A stretch of 64,000 nucleotides of DNA from Chloranthus sessilifolius (GCA_021018995.1 CM037584.1:144043317-144107316), one strand, 5' to 3'. Positions 35,343-47,020 are shown, counted from the first letter of the stretch. The notes: generated by a model from the letters alone, not told the origin. Made by a program: numbers and translations.

Positions 35343-35504
35343 TCATGAGAAGCAGAAAAAAAATAAAATTGTAATAGTCCTTTGTGATCAAATTATATGT
35401 AAATACTTTGAATGATCAATGACAAGGATGAATTGGATGTTGAAGCATGAGATCGAGAAAGAAAATTTAAAAACACAAAAAAATTTCTGTAATTCTGCTG
35501 ATTT

Positions 35505-35905
35505 GATCGATCGAAGTTCATTTTTCTTCGATCGAATATGATTACGATTGATCGAAGTGTAAATCGACCGATTGAAATACCTTGGTAGAAAGTCGGTTGT
35601 TTTTTTCCTATATTTTAAAGTTTATTAAATTCGTTCGATCGAATTTCTTCTCGACCGGACGAAAAAAATTTCGTTCGATCAGAAATTTCTGTAAGCCTGA
35701 CAAGCTCGATCGATCGAAAAATATTCGTTCGATCGAATTTAGGCATTTCGATCGATCGAATTAAAATTTGTTCGATCGAAATGTGGGGCCCAGTTTCCCT
35801 AGCGCTATTTTTGACCGATCGAAATGAGTTTCGATCGATCAAAATCGAAGCAAATTCTGTATAAGTTGGATTTCGACTGATCAAAATAAATTCGATCAAT
35901 CGAAT
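35505..35905. repeat. TTCGATCGATCGAA palindrome array before accessory ORF C
   Basis: About 15 degenerate units (TTCGATCGATCGAA, TTCGTTCGATCGAA, GACCGATCGAAA and similar), often in pairs, between the end of pol (35342) and the accessory ORF (36160). LTR C carries the same family at 38525-39000. Confidence 0.93.
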
Positions 35906-36159
35906 TTCACGTATATATATACAAACCGCGTTTTGAAGTTCATTTTTTTTCAAAAATTTTGGGGTTTCCGTTAGGGTTTTTGAGGGTTTTTTTTTACATT
36001 GGAGGATCAAACGAACGATCAATTACGCTAGATCCTTCGAGGAATCGAATCCAAATCGCCTCAAAGCGGTAAACCTTGAAACTTCGATTCTTGATTTCTT
36101 GCCTTGGGTTGAAAAAATTTCTTATTTGACTAAAACCCTAGTTTTGGTTTTCATAGACC
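35906..36159 (+). other. Leader of accessory ORF C with possible 5' UTR intron
   Basis: Noncoding. After AAAGCG a donor-like GTAAACC (about 36069) and a pyrimidine-containing acceptor GTTTTCATAG directly before ACCATGG could bound an intron of about 87 bp. Element E shows a comparable arrangement before its accessory ORF. Confidence 0.4.
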
Positions 36160-37593
36160 ATGGCACCTAAGAAGAAGGCTGCCACTTCTAAAACCCCTAC
36201 ATCGAAGCGACCCAAGATCACTCTGGGTCCTTCGCAACCACCAAAACCTTCGCCACAGCCACCTATTCCATCACCGCAACCACCTGCCGAGCAACCGTTG
36301 CTCCGCAAACTCTCCAGCACGACCAACCAAGTGAATGGTGGGCCGACAAGGGTTTTGCCCATGAGTACACCATCGATCCAGCCTTATTCGAAACGCCCAA
36401 TGTGCCCGACGTTGACACTTGGGCACTTGACTATTTAAGCAAGGCGGGATTGGATAATCTTCTAAAACCCCGTCATCATACTATTACCCGCGCCTCGTGC
36501 ACTTGTTTTACTAAAAGATGTTTGATGGCCCTGACCCTAATACCATTTGCACCAAAGTCGATGGGAAGACGTATGTTTTTACCCACGCAATGGCTTGTAG
36601 AGCGTTGGAATGTTTTGACGGGTATGGCGAGGGGATTGACTTGTTACCCTCAAATTCCCCAAATTTGACCCATACTTTTGTCGCCGAGTGGATGACTGGG
36701 GGACGAGTTGCACTGGGTCGAGCCATTAGGCAAGCCCATTTGCCGAGCTATATGTGGATGCTCGACACAATCTTCAAGTGCAATCTCTACCCGATCCGCC
36801 ACAAGACTGAGAGATTAGGGGTGTTGATGGATTCGCGACTTTTCAGGGTAAATGGTTTGATGCCGCTGCAGTGGTTTTTGAGGGAATCAAATATGGGAGG
36901 AAGAAGCTATTGGCAGGGGCAGAAAAGCCTGAGGAGTATATACCGTATGCCAGTTTGGTCTCGGTTATGTTTGATGAGTACGCCGCGACCTCCATCCACA
37001 AGATCTCCTCTAGGGAGCCTAAGTCCTCCGACAATGTGGTGTTCTACACCTTTAAGCATTGGAGGAAGACTTATAACCGGCTGAAACCACATCTATAGCC
37101 AGCCCCTCAAGCGCCTCCTGTCCCTCCTCAACCACAAGATGCACCTGCTCAGGACACACCACTACCTGACCAACCTACTCTTGAGGCTCCTGTCCCCGAT
37201 CAGCCTGAGGATATCCCTCCAGTTCACCAACCTACCGACATACCGATGTCGCCAGTCCATCAAGCAGCTCCGATAAGCAATGAGACATTGCCTGCTCTCA
37301 TCCAAGAGAGCAATCACCAGCTCAATCAGCGCCTTGATTACTACGAGCTGCTCGTCGAGGACGTGTTGCACGCCATGTACCCTACTGACTACGCCTAGAG
37401 GATGGAAGCCATGCGTGCGCGGGTATTCGGCACTTCTACGGCAGACGCTGCTGCTGAGGATCCATGGCCTGATGAAGCAGCCAGTGGGGATCACACCGAC
37501 GAGGAGCCGGAGGATGTAGTGGATCCTACTAGTTTGACGGATCCTGCTGGAGCAGCTGGAGTGTCTGGAGGAGCTATTGTTGAGGGATCATGA
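36160..37593 (+). pseudogene. Accessory ORF of element C (Transposase_32-like), frameshifted
   Basis: ATG in strong context (GACCATGGC). N-terminus is basic (MAPKKKAATSKTPTSKRPK), then a Pro/Gln-rich stretch. The core runs over at least three frames: EWWADKGF and DTWALDYLSKAGLDNLLKP; then KTYVFTHAMACRALECFDGY, LPSYMWMLDTIFKCNLYPI; then VVFEGIKYGRKKLLAGAEK and EYIPYASLVSVMFDEY. Equivalent blocks in E are WMLDTYFKCALVPF and VVIEGI...IPYARLIT. After TAG at 37096 a Pro-rich tail continues with NHQLNQRLDYYELLVEDVLH, matching the helical tail of E, and an acidic end to 37593. It lies between pol and the 3' LTR. Molecular role unknown to me; an env-like or regulatory part is conjecture. Confidence 0.78.
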
Positions 37594-37938
37594 GCTTGAG
37601 AGTGTTTCTTCTTTAGAATTTCAATTTTTGGGCAATGTGTATAATTTTTTTTACTATTGTGGCATGGTTGCCACTTTTGTTTTTACTTGTTAGAACTATG
37701 GTGGCATGGCTGCCACGATGATCTTTTTACACAATCATGCTAACCTCTCTTTGATGATGTGCCTGAATTTAATCTATTAGAATTTATTGTGTGGAGACTG
37801 TGCGTCTGTGTGTGTGATGCGATCTTATAGCGACATGGACTGTTTAGCCATGTGTGGTACCTTACGAGGTAACCCTTCCTGTGTCATGCCGTGCACTAGG
37901 ATAATTTTCGAGGACAAAAATTCCTAAGGTCGGGAGGA
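37594..37938 (+). other. 3' UTR and PPT of element C
   Basis: No gene. It contains two TGGTGGCATGG-type words (about 37665 and 37700). GAGGACAAAAATTCCTAAGG then TCGGGAGGA forms the chromovirus-type polypurine tract just before the LTR start at 37939. Confidence 0.75.
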
Positions 37939-40365
37939 TGTAACATCTCAAACATTTTAAAACCTTGATATGCATGCCGCGGTACGTGTGCCTGATGGTC
38001 CACACGTCGGGAACGGTATCGATAGTTGATGTAATGTCTATAGATCAAATCCAACGGATGGGATTTGACATATGTAGGCTAGGTTGAGGGTTAGTGCACT
38101 CTCGTACACCCAACGTTAGTGCAGCTGTTTTATGCCTAAGCCTAGGACTCAAGTGTAAGAGGAATTAAATGCATCATTTAGGTTTTGCATTCAACACCTT
38201 AGTAATTACTGATCATAGGGAGTTAAGAGGAAAGAGAGAGAGATTCAAGATTTAAACGCTGATTGCATGCAAGGAAAATCCATTCTCGAAGCTTGTGGTT
38301 ATGTATTTAGAGCGACGAATGAGCCGCTGTTCTTCTGGTGAACCCGAATCAGATCTAGAGGCTAGGATTAGAGATTCGGAGGGAACCAAGGTATGAAAAT
38401 TTGGTCGAGATCTTGAAACTATGTCATTAACTATTTTTATGTAAATTTAGATCACGGAGCTTAAGAAATCGGGTTTAACTTGATGTAGAGGGGGAAAACC
38501 CTTAAACGAGTGAAATCTGTTCATTTTGACCGATCGAAATTGAGTTTGATCGATCGAAATGGACATAAAATGTGAAAACTTTGAAGAATGAGGAAATTCG
38601 TTCGATTGAAGTCAAATTCGATCGAACGAAATGGGTTCGATCAATTGAATCTCACAATCGATCGTTCGAAACATATAGAAACAGGAACATGGAAAAACCC
38701 TCTGTGAGAACTCGATCGATCGAAATATATTCAATCGATTGAATTAGAGTTTTCGACCGATCGAAGTAGGATTCGTTCGATTGAACTGTGTGATAGCTAA
38801 ATTGCATTTGGAAGATTCGACCGATCGAAAAATTTTCGATCGATCAAATTGTAAGTTTTCGATCGACCGAAAGGGGATTCGTTCGATCGAACTATGGTTG
38901 ATTTTTGGCTTCTGTGAGAGCTCGACCGATCAAATTGAGTTTGATCAATCGAAACATGATTTTAATCGATCGAAATTGGGATTCGATCGATCGAAATTCC
39001 CAGATTCAGAATTTTGGTAAATTTTGACTGTGAGATTTTGAGGGGAATTATCCTAACATGTTTTGCACTGTTCTAATGAGTGAACATTGGATCTTATATT
39101 TTAGGTGACTTAGTATTGTATGATGAGGGAGGGGCTAACCCAAACGGTGGTGTGAGCTAGTGCAGGTTAAGATCTTGAGGTAAGGAACACTTGACACCAT
39201 GTGCATTGTTACGTTAACATGTGTGTGTTATGACGTGATGTTTCTTTGAATTGATTATATGTGTGATTACGAATTCAATTTGGAAGGACATGTGCACCCA
39301 TACGTTTTCGATTCATGCATGAGTTGTGGAATTCTTCGAGATTCAATCTAATGTGTTGTGTAAGTATCTTCACACTTCTTTCCGACCTTTGATCTAAATT
39401 ATAATTATCACTTTACACGGCGATGAGCTATATGTACGCACTTCGATTTAAGGTTTTATGTGAATACCCGACCGGTACAACAGCTAATTCGTACACCTTT
39501 GTGCTATGTGTTTTGTGACTCCTACCGCATGACGGTAATTATGTTCAGCCAAGCGTCCAACTTTATGGGACCTTAAATATATATGAAAATGGTTCATATG
39601 AGCGACGATGGTGGGTATTCCATCGGGGGCTTGAGTCTATAGCTCCTCATTCTATTACTTTAAGCATACCACTTGAAGTTTTTCTTTTCTTATGTTAGAA
39701 GAAGATGTGGACCTATCTCTTTTGAAATTTCGAACAAGCTTTGTACCTATGTTACATGCCATGACCATACACTGTGCACACGTCTCGATTATTCTGTTTC
39801 ATTATGCCATAAGATCTATGTTGCCGTTACAATACGCATGCTATGAGTTTTTCCTTACTGAGCTTGGATGAACCTCATTCCTCGACTATATGTCACAAGT
39901 TCAGGTGAAGACGTTGATACCAGGATTTTCAAGAGGGAGGTTTCTGAGCTAGCTTTAGGGGAGGATTTGGAGGAGATTCACCCTGAGAGCTGCTTCCTTT
40001 GTACTAGGCCAGAGTAGGTTCGGCCCTAGGATTCTGGATGTGTTGGTTTAACTTTGGTTGCAAAGGATGTAAATTATACAAATGATTGTACTTCTTTTGA
40101 TGAACCATGTTTCAGTAAGGTACGGCCCTTACTGGTGGTTCTTGTCGGTTCTTTTTCCATTAGGAATCATATGGAATTAGAACAGTCATTTGGAGCTTTT
40201 GATGAATAGTACTAGTTCTTTTTTTGCTTTGATGATTCATTGGACATGGTTCTGCTTTGTTTTCCACTGTGCAACTGTACGTTACATGCTTCGTTCGGGG
40301 GCCCGGCCTTGGCGCCGACCCACTGACGGCGTGGGCTTTGGGGTGTCGAAACCCGGCTTGTCACA
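37939..40365 (+). repeat. 3' LTR of element C
   Basis: 2427 bp, TGTAACATCTC to GGCTTGTCACA. The start is set by the preceding polypurine tract and the end by the switch to transposase coding sequence at 40366. It carries 18 or so TTCGATCGATCGAA-type palindromes at 38525-39000. Similar in length and layout to LTR E (2350 bp). Confidence 0.88.
38525..39000. repeat. TTCGATCGATCGAA palindrome array in LTR C
   Basis: About 18 units, mostly in pairs 7-10 bp apart with pairs repeating every 45-60 bp (for example GACCGATCGAAA then TTTGATCGATCGAAA). Degenerate at single positions but the GATCGA/TCGATC core persists. Confidence 0.93.
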
Positions 40366-43081
40366 AAAATCCATCTACGCACTTGCTGATACTGGATGGT
40401 TTGAAGACAGTAGACTTTACCCTTTTTATCAATAGGGTATCCATGTGTGACATCATGATCCACAAATGCCACTTCTCCTTGCTTATGGGTTCCTTTACGA
40501 CTATCCGGCATGTACTCCATGCAATACCACATACAGTCCTCCATGAGATATTGTTCTGCAATAGATCCCTCTGAGTAAGTTTGATTCTTTACATAATGAT
40601 TGTATGTCTGCATCATCCTACACATTTTTATATATATTTATTGAGATATTAACGTTGATATATTACATAAAAGAACTTACGAACTCTATAATGAAAATTT
40701 ACCTCTAATGGGATACATCTATCGATATCGAACATGATCACATACTAGCGCCTCCTCTGCCAAGTGAACAACAAGGTGGGTCATAGAAACAAAAAATAAA
40801 GGTAGGAAGTATTTTTCAAAAACAGACAGTGTTTCGACTATGCGTACTCTCATGTTCAATTGCTCAACACGGGTTATGACCTTAGAACATAAGACATTGA
40901 AAAATATCGTCAACTGTCGAATAATGGCTCTCAATGACTTTTCCTTTTTAAATGCATGCATCAATAACACTTGCAACAATTGTTGCATGAGAATATGGTA
41001 GTCATGTGACTTCATACCCTTGAGTTGAAAATCTTTCAAACTTGCATTATATTTCTAAATAGCACTGTATCTAATAGGAACCTTCAAGTTATGCAGGATT
41101 TTATAAATTATTTCTTTTTCCTCTCGAGACAAACAAAATGGAGCTATAGGATAATGCCATTTGTCATTGTTTTGTACAGGCCATAATTTTTTCCTTATCT
41201 TCATTTGTCTGAGATCAAGATGGGCTTCAATACCATCCTTAGTTTTACCGTTTGTGTCCATAATAGTTTCAATTAAGTTTTATGCAATATTCTTTTCCAC
41301 GTGCATTACATCCTAATTGTGACGAATAGGTAGATCCTACACATAAAATATTTATGTTAATATTCAAACGATCTACATAAGTACATTAATATAACAAAAT
41401 ATGTTATTTATTACCTTCCAATATGGTAAGTAAAATAAGATTAATCTCTTTGACCATTCACTGTTCTCCTCATTTGTGGCCCTCATCCTCTTCTTTCCTG
41501 CAACCTTTACAAAGTTTGTCTGAAAAATATTCATTTTGGATAGTAATTTAGAACCTCTCAAACGATGTGCATGCTTCTCATGTTCTTCCTTCCCATTAAA
41601 CTATGACTTTTGTGTCCTAAAAAGATGACCTCGATCTGCAAGAAATCTTCTATGACCCATGTACGCAAATTTCTTCCCATGTGATAATCATACTGAATCA
41701 ATCCCTTCACTGCAAACAGGACAAGCATATTGCCCCGCTATCCTACAACCTAAAAGATGGCCATATATTGGAAAATCGTGCATAGCCCACAATAGCATTG
41801 CTTTGATATTGAAGCTAGACTTTGTGTAGGAGTCATATGTATTGACTCCAGTGGACATAATTCATTCAACTTTGTTACCAACGGTTGCAAATAGATATCA
41901 ATGTCATGCCCTGGACCTTTTGGGCCAGGAATCAATAGTGTTAATATTGTAAATTCCTTTTGCATGTATAAAGATGGAGAAAGATTGTAAGGAACAATCA
42001 TAACGGCCAACAACTATAAGAAGTATTTTTGTTCCCAAAAGGATTTAATCCATCTGTTGCAAGTCCTAGACGAATATTACGCGACTCTAAAGCAAAGTCA
42101 GTCCAGCGAATATTTATTTATTTCCAACATGAAGAATCCACAAGATGGCGCATATAATTTTCAATTTTCAATTGCACTTGCATGCCATCTCATTTACTCT
42201 GCAATCCACAGAATACTATACATTCTTTGTAGCCTATGAATTAACGGAAAGTATCTTAACTTCTTTCATGGTAATTGTTTTGTCCTAGGCTTTGAAGGAT
42301 CCATTGGTTTCCATCTACAATGATCACACGTAGGACACTTGTCCTTATTTGCATGATTTTTTCAATATAATATGCAGTCATTGGGGCATGCATGAATAAT
42401 CTCCTGCTTCAAACGCAAAGACTTTATTAACTTCTTCAAATTGTAAGTGCTATCAGGTAAAGTATTTTGTTCAAGAAATTTTTTTTTTATCAAATTCAAT
42501 AACTCTGTAAAGCTATCGTTAGACCATTGATGTCTAGACTTCATGCTCAACGACTCAATTGTGATTAATAATTTCGTATGCTCCTCTTGACATGATGGAT
42601 ATAGGGGTTCTAATGCATCTTTTATCAACTTATCGTACCGCACATTCCCATGTAACTCATGTGGAGCTTGACAATCATCTTCACCTTGAGCTTCATTTAA
42701 GCAAGCATCTAGGTCCTCAGGACAAACATGTTCAAATGTGTCATCCAACATATCTGTCAGTCTTGTGAACGCATTTTCATTTCGGTTACTAGTTGATGTA
42801 CCAGGCGCCCCAACGTTGACCTGAGTTTTCAAAAATTGTTCCCCGTGATAGATCCATGTAGTGTATGACTTATCTATTCCATCACAAATTAAATGCTCTA
42901 CAATGACTTCTAGGTTACATTTTCAAAGGTTAGGACATTTGACGCAAGGACAAAAACACTGATCGAAATCTTCTTCATTTTGTTTGGCAAATGAAATAAA
43001 TTATCCAACTCCTTGCATGTATTCAGTAGTTATTCGGTTTTCTATAGCCATCCACTCTTTGTTTGGGATTGTCGAAGGCAT
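40366..43081 (-). pseudogene. CACTA (En/Spm) TNP2-type transposase pseudogene
   Basis: Starts at 43081 (MPSTIPNKEWM) and runs leftwards. Domain order: transposase-associated N-terminal domain (CFCPCVKCPN, GIDKSYTTWIYHGE); a Cys/His-type middle piece (KCPTCDHCRW); Transposase_21/TNP2 core (VPYNLSPSLYMQK, GPKGPGHDIDIYLQPL, GQYACPVCSEG); then DUF4218 (LKGMKSHDYHILMQQLL, PLFFVSMTHLVVHLAEEALV, EGSIAEQYLMEDCMWY). Intron-like gaps are present near 41270-41400 and 40630-40710. Numerous stops (many at Trp or Gln) make it non-functional. Its 3' part is cut at 40366 by the LTR of element C. An active copy would cut and paste CACTA elements by binding their subterminal repeats. Confidence 0.9.
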
Positions 43082-43735
43082 CTTCTACAAACAAAAATAT
43101 ATTATAAGACAAAAAAATTAGTTAGTTAACCAAGATGATATTTAATGCTTCAGTGGACCTTGATATTTGATATCTAATTAGTTAGTTAACCAAGATGATG
43201 CGTATCGGAAGATACGTATCGGGTGATACCGATACGTATCTATTTCTTGGCAAAGGGGTTTAGTCTCTCTATTAGTCTTCGGCGTTTCGCTCCTACTACT
43301 TTTTAGAAATTCTACTAGTAAAAAGGCACATGCAAATGTACATGGACATTAGGACCTTTAAATGATTGAACTTGATTTTTAAACATCTATCAGGTGATTT
43401 GAGCATAAAAAAAATATAGCATTTCAAGTGTTCGTTACTATATTTTATGATTTATTAAAGACAAAAAAAAAAAAAAATCTTATTATATTCCTAACATGAG
43501 CAATAATATACATGAATAAGCGACAATATTTAACACCAATATTTTACTTAAAGTGGAACTACTAAATATAGGGAACATATAAAAGTTCAAGATTGCATAC
43601 TGCTAAAATCCTAGAATGTAAACTCTGCAAATGCTAGAATGTAAACCCTGAAAATCCAGATATATCCCCTAATGATATGATGCTACACCAACATTTTAGT
43701 CACTCGAAAATCTGGGGTTTTTAAAAGAAAATACG
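43082..43735. other. Region upstream of transposase pseudogene
   Basis: Noncoding. It has a direct repeat of a 22-bp word (about 43119 and 43178) and a perfect inverted repeat at 43211-43240 (arms GATACGTATCGG, 6-bp loop). An A-run lies at about 43465. No gene is seen. Confidence 0.7.
43211..43240. repeat. Perfect 12-bp inverted repeat
   Basis: GATACGTATCGG, loop GTGATA, CCGATACGTATC. Each arm itself holds the palindrome GATACGTATC. Confidence 0.9.
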
Positions 43736-44163
43736 GGTCTCTCTGGAATTCATAGATCCTTCTTTGAGTGTATTCGGTAATATTTTCCAATTGACATTAC
43801 CTAAGCTGATCGATTTTCCGGACTTTCTTGTTGAAAGAGCACGATACGATGCCGGCGTTAAGAGAAATTGGGCACCTAGGGATAAATGTCTAGTCTAGTG
43901 GAGAAATGAGAATGAGGAAGGTGGGAGTTGGTGGGATGACCGTATTTTAAGAGTAAAGCCTAAATCTCCTGAATTTCCAGAGAGCCCATGGGAAAGGTAC
44001 ATTATCCAATACAAGAGTGATTCCTCAAGCCAGCATCTACATAGCCCATGGGAACTCCACCACTCTAATAGCCCATGGGAGCACCCTCATATAGATGCTT
44101 GGAATAAGAAAAAGCTTATATCTTGTTTTGCCAAATTAGAAGAAAATTCAAAACAGAAATCAG
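43736..44163 (+). pseudogene. Captured fragment of a BRWD/PHIP-like WD-repeat bromodomain gene
   Basis: Plus-strand coding remnant, opposite to the transposase. After one frameshift near 43770 it reads LTLPKLIDFPDFLVERARYD, VKRNWAPRDKCLV, then after a stop at a Trp position GGSWWDDRILRVKPKSPEFP, SPWERYIIQYK, LHSPWELHHSNSPWEHPHID and LISCFAKLEENSKQ. This matches, from memory of the family, the region between the WD repeats and bromodomain of plant BRWD/PHIP-like proteins. It ends at CAG followed by GTAATT, a plausible splice donor. The WD repeats and bromodomain are absent. Its place between a CACTA transposase and a CACTA-like terminus suggests transposon capture. Confidence 0.7.
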
Positions 44164-45032
44164 GTAATTTTTCTGTCTAGGAAATTTCATCTCTCTATTT
44201 ATTGCTGGTCCTTGTGAGGATTTATCATGTAAGTTTGTGATCGATTCTTTTCCAAAACATTGCAGGATTATTATTGATCTAGACCATCAAATTGACGTGG
44301 CACCTCTTCTATCATGAAATTCTCTAAATCAATAAAAATTTTGGAAAATCCTCCAAATGCCTAATTTCTCAAAATTTTCTGATTTTGACGAATTTTTTAC
44401 CACTATGTTACATGCTTTAATCATATTTTGTTAATGCATTCAGACAACCATATTATATAATATACTTTTTTATTATTTAAAGACATCAATTTTTACTTTA
44501 AATAGGTTAACATATCTTTTTATAAATTTTAGTAATTCATCATTATTTTTAGTTGGGAGTGGAGACTTTGATGTAACGATGTTTGCAGCAAAAAATTAGC
44601 ATGAAAAATTATCTCTATCATCTGATTTCACACAACCAACCATTGAATCAAATAATGGCCTTTGACTGTCATGGTCATCAAATCAGATGGCTTAGATGGT
44701 GTTCCACATGGCACATATCTATTGAGTTTTATCCACTACAGGCTCAAGGTGGGTGAATGGATATCAATATTTGACAACAACAATCATTAAAATAGCAAAG
44801 CATAAATTTCAAATTTCAAAAGACAATAAAATCAAAATAACAAGCATCCATCTTTCACTATGAATCTATATTCCCATCAAAATCTCTCATGTTTCTAACC
44901 ATTGAGTCCTCACCCACATTTTAAACACCAAAATTGTTTTTGGAATTTGGATGATCATAGCCGATTAAATTAAAGCCCCATTTGATATATATATATAAAA
45001 AATGGCTCCATTCAACTAATCATCCATTGAAA

Positions 45033-45088
<56 letters not shown>

Positions 45089-45640
45089 ATATAAATTAAC
45101 ACACTTGTGCAGCTGTGTAGTGTGGGTTGGGAGCTTCGGACTTCGGAGGTTTGCCGGACGGATTACTAAAAAAAAATATAAAAAAAACCTTGAGAAATGA
45201 GAAGAAGAAGAAGAAGAAGATAGAAGAAAAAGAAAACCTTGAGAAATGAGGTTTGTCGGACAGTGGTCGGCGGCGAGAGGTGGGGTTCGACGGCATGAGG
45301 TGGGGCTCGATGGGGTTAGGGTTTGGGTTTCTCAAACCCAAAACAAAAATTCTCTCCTCTCAACTCTCAACTCTCAAGACTCAAATTATACAATGGGTTT
45401 TTTGTTTTCAGCCTTTTAAAACAACTTAACTTACTTAAGAGGCAGTTGCAATTTTTTTTTTTGGGGCTGCATTTGGTAAAAATGCATTGTAGAGTTCAGA
45501 GAGCATTTACCGAAATTTATCGAAAATTACCAAAATTCGACGAAAAATACCGAAAAGGTAGAGAATCGAGCGAGAGGAGAAACTGAGAGAAAGAGAGAAG
45601 AGAATGAGGGGATCGTGCATATATGGGTTTATATATTTAC
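44164..45640. other. Noncoding AT-rich region with microsatellite
   Basis: Holds a probable intron start after the BRWD-like piece, then AT-rich sequence and an (AT)n tract at 45037-45082. Open frames at 45096-45341 (minus) and 45323-45586 (plus) are low complexity and show no family resemblance. The A/G-rich minus-strand pieces at 45160-45240 look like a 5' UTR but no coding continuation is seen. Confidence 0.6.
45037..45082. repeat. (AT)n microsatellite
   Basis: Uninterrupted AT dinucleotide run. Confidence 0.95.
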
Positions 45641-45649
45641 GTTTAGAGT

Positions 45650-46780
45650 TCCTTTAAATCCACCTGCCATATCTTTAAGTTCACCCATGCTGAAATACAT
45701 TGATTATATTGAATCGGATGATGGATATTGTTTATCATCCCAATCTTTCACACGATGGATCTTGAGAATATGATCATATCATCGAACGATCGATTTTTTA
45801 TTTCATGTGGTTCACACCCAAAAAATTGACGTTAAAATCATTTTTGAGCGTCCACGTGATGTTAAGGTCATTTTTCTGAGATGTGTGCCACGAGAAATAA
45901 AACACTAACTGTTTGATGGTAGGCCCATGATCTCAAGTTCCATTGTGTGAAAGATTGGAAGGACAAGCGATCTCCATCATCTTATCCTACCAAGTCAAAG
46001 TGTTTCAGTGTGGGTGAACTCAAACATTTGATGGGTAGATTTATAGGTACTCTTAGGTTTAATTGGGTACTTTTAATGGCGCCTACAAACTCTTATTGGG
46101 CACCTACGCCCATAATCAATGATCGATTTAAATCAGAAGATGGAGATCGTCTTCACTCCAATCTTCCACATATGGGATCTCCAATCAATGAACATGCCAT
46201 CAAACAATCATTTTTCAATTCCAAATGGCACAGATCCCATTGTGATCCTAAAGTCACTTTTGCACATGATGTGTGCCATGTGATTTTACGACCACTTTTT
46301 GGGATTTGTGACATGTGGAATCAAAAACTAACGTATGATCGTGTTCATGGCATCATGATTTCTTATGTGGAAAATTGGATCGAAACACGATCTCCATCCT
46401 AAGATTTAAAGCAATCAATTAATGATGTTGGGTTCCATAATTAAAGGTGTCCGCCCATATAAACAATCCATGCATCGAATCTTTGTGAGCACCCATGCTT
46501 AAATGCATTGATTGCATTTAATTAGATGATGTAGATCGTTTATCATCCCAATCTTTTTCAGGATGAATCTTGATATCATGAGCATGCCATCCGACTGTCA
46601 GTGTTTGACATCACGGGGCACATATCCTAGAAAGGGTGACAAAACACGAACTGGCACTCATTACGCCCAAACCTGATTTTAAGGTCAATTTTTTGGGATG
46701 TGTGCTGTGTGAAATAAAAAAAAAAAAACCGTCTGATTGTATGCTCATGATATAAAAATCCATCACGAAAAAATTTGTGA
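45650..46780. repeat. Foldback / inverted repeat region
   Basis: The segment GATGATGGATATTG ... CCCAATCTTTCACAC ... GGATCTTGAG (45710-45770) recurs inverted at about 45930-45995 (CTCAAGTTCC, GTGTGAAAGATTGG, ATCTCCATCATC), and twice more in direct orientation with divergence (46128-46190, 46525-46580). This is typical of foldback or MITE-like elements. The open frame 45947-46402 lies across these repeats and is not a recognisable protein. Confidence 0.6.
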
Positions 46781-46854
46781 TGAGATATAGTCAAGATATA
46801 TATAATTTATCTTTTACATAGCTATATACATAAACGACTGCTTTAGGTTGTCGA

Positions 46855-46975
46855 TTTATTTACCACTGTTGTTTTAATTTAAGCGACAGACCTAGACCGT
46901 CGAGTTTTTACCAACCGGTTATGGCCATCGTTTATCCCGCACTAATAATGTAATTTTTTCGCATTTTCACGTAGT
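46855..46975. repeat. CACTA-type right terminus with subterminal repeats
   Basis: Ends GCATTTTCACGTAGT at 46975, sharing 15 bases with the right end of the CACTA element at 54239; the final G is A here. Just inside are CGACTGC, GTCGATTT, GCGACAGACC and CCGTCGAG, which resemble short subterminal repeats. It may be the 5' end of the element carrying the TNP2 pseudogene. The matching left end is not identified with confidence. Confidence 0.55.
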
Positions 46976-47015
46976 ACCGCTCGTAAGCGGTCTCTACTAT
47001 AGCTATTTAGATGTG

Positions 47016-47020
<5 letters not shown>

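Larger units (their letters stand above)
32368..40365 (+). mobile_element. Element C: Tekay/Del-like chromovirus, 5' truncated
   Basis: Contains the end of protease or linker, RT, RNase H, integrase with chromodomain, spacer with palindrome array, accessory ORF, PPT and 3' LTR. The 5' LTR, PBS, gag and most of protease are missing; similarity to element E starts at about 32368, directly against inverted LTR D. The right LTR end (TGTCACA, 40365) abuts CACTA transposase coding sequence, so C inserted into that gene. The expected second duplication copy (AAAAT) is lost with the 5' end. Confidence 0.88.

Noticed and set aside
38781..39020. Asp/Arg/Ser-rich repeats in an open frame (FDRSK-like)
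   Set aside because: Translation of the TTCGATCGATCGAA DNA array in LTR C, not a protein repeat.
45947..46402. 151-codon open frame
   Set aside because: Runs across foldback repeat units, and the peptide has no recognisable family.
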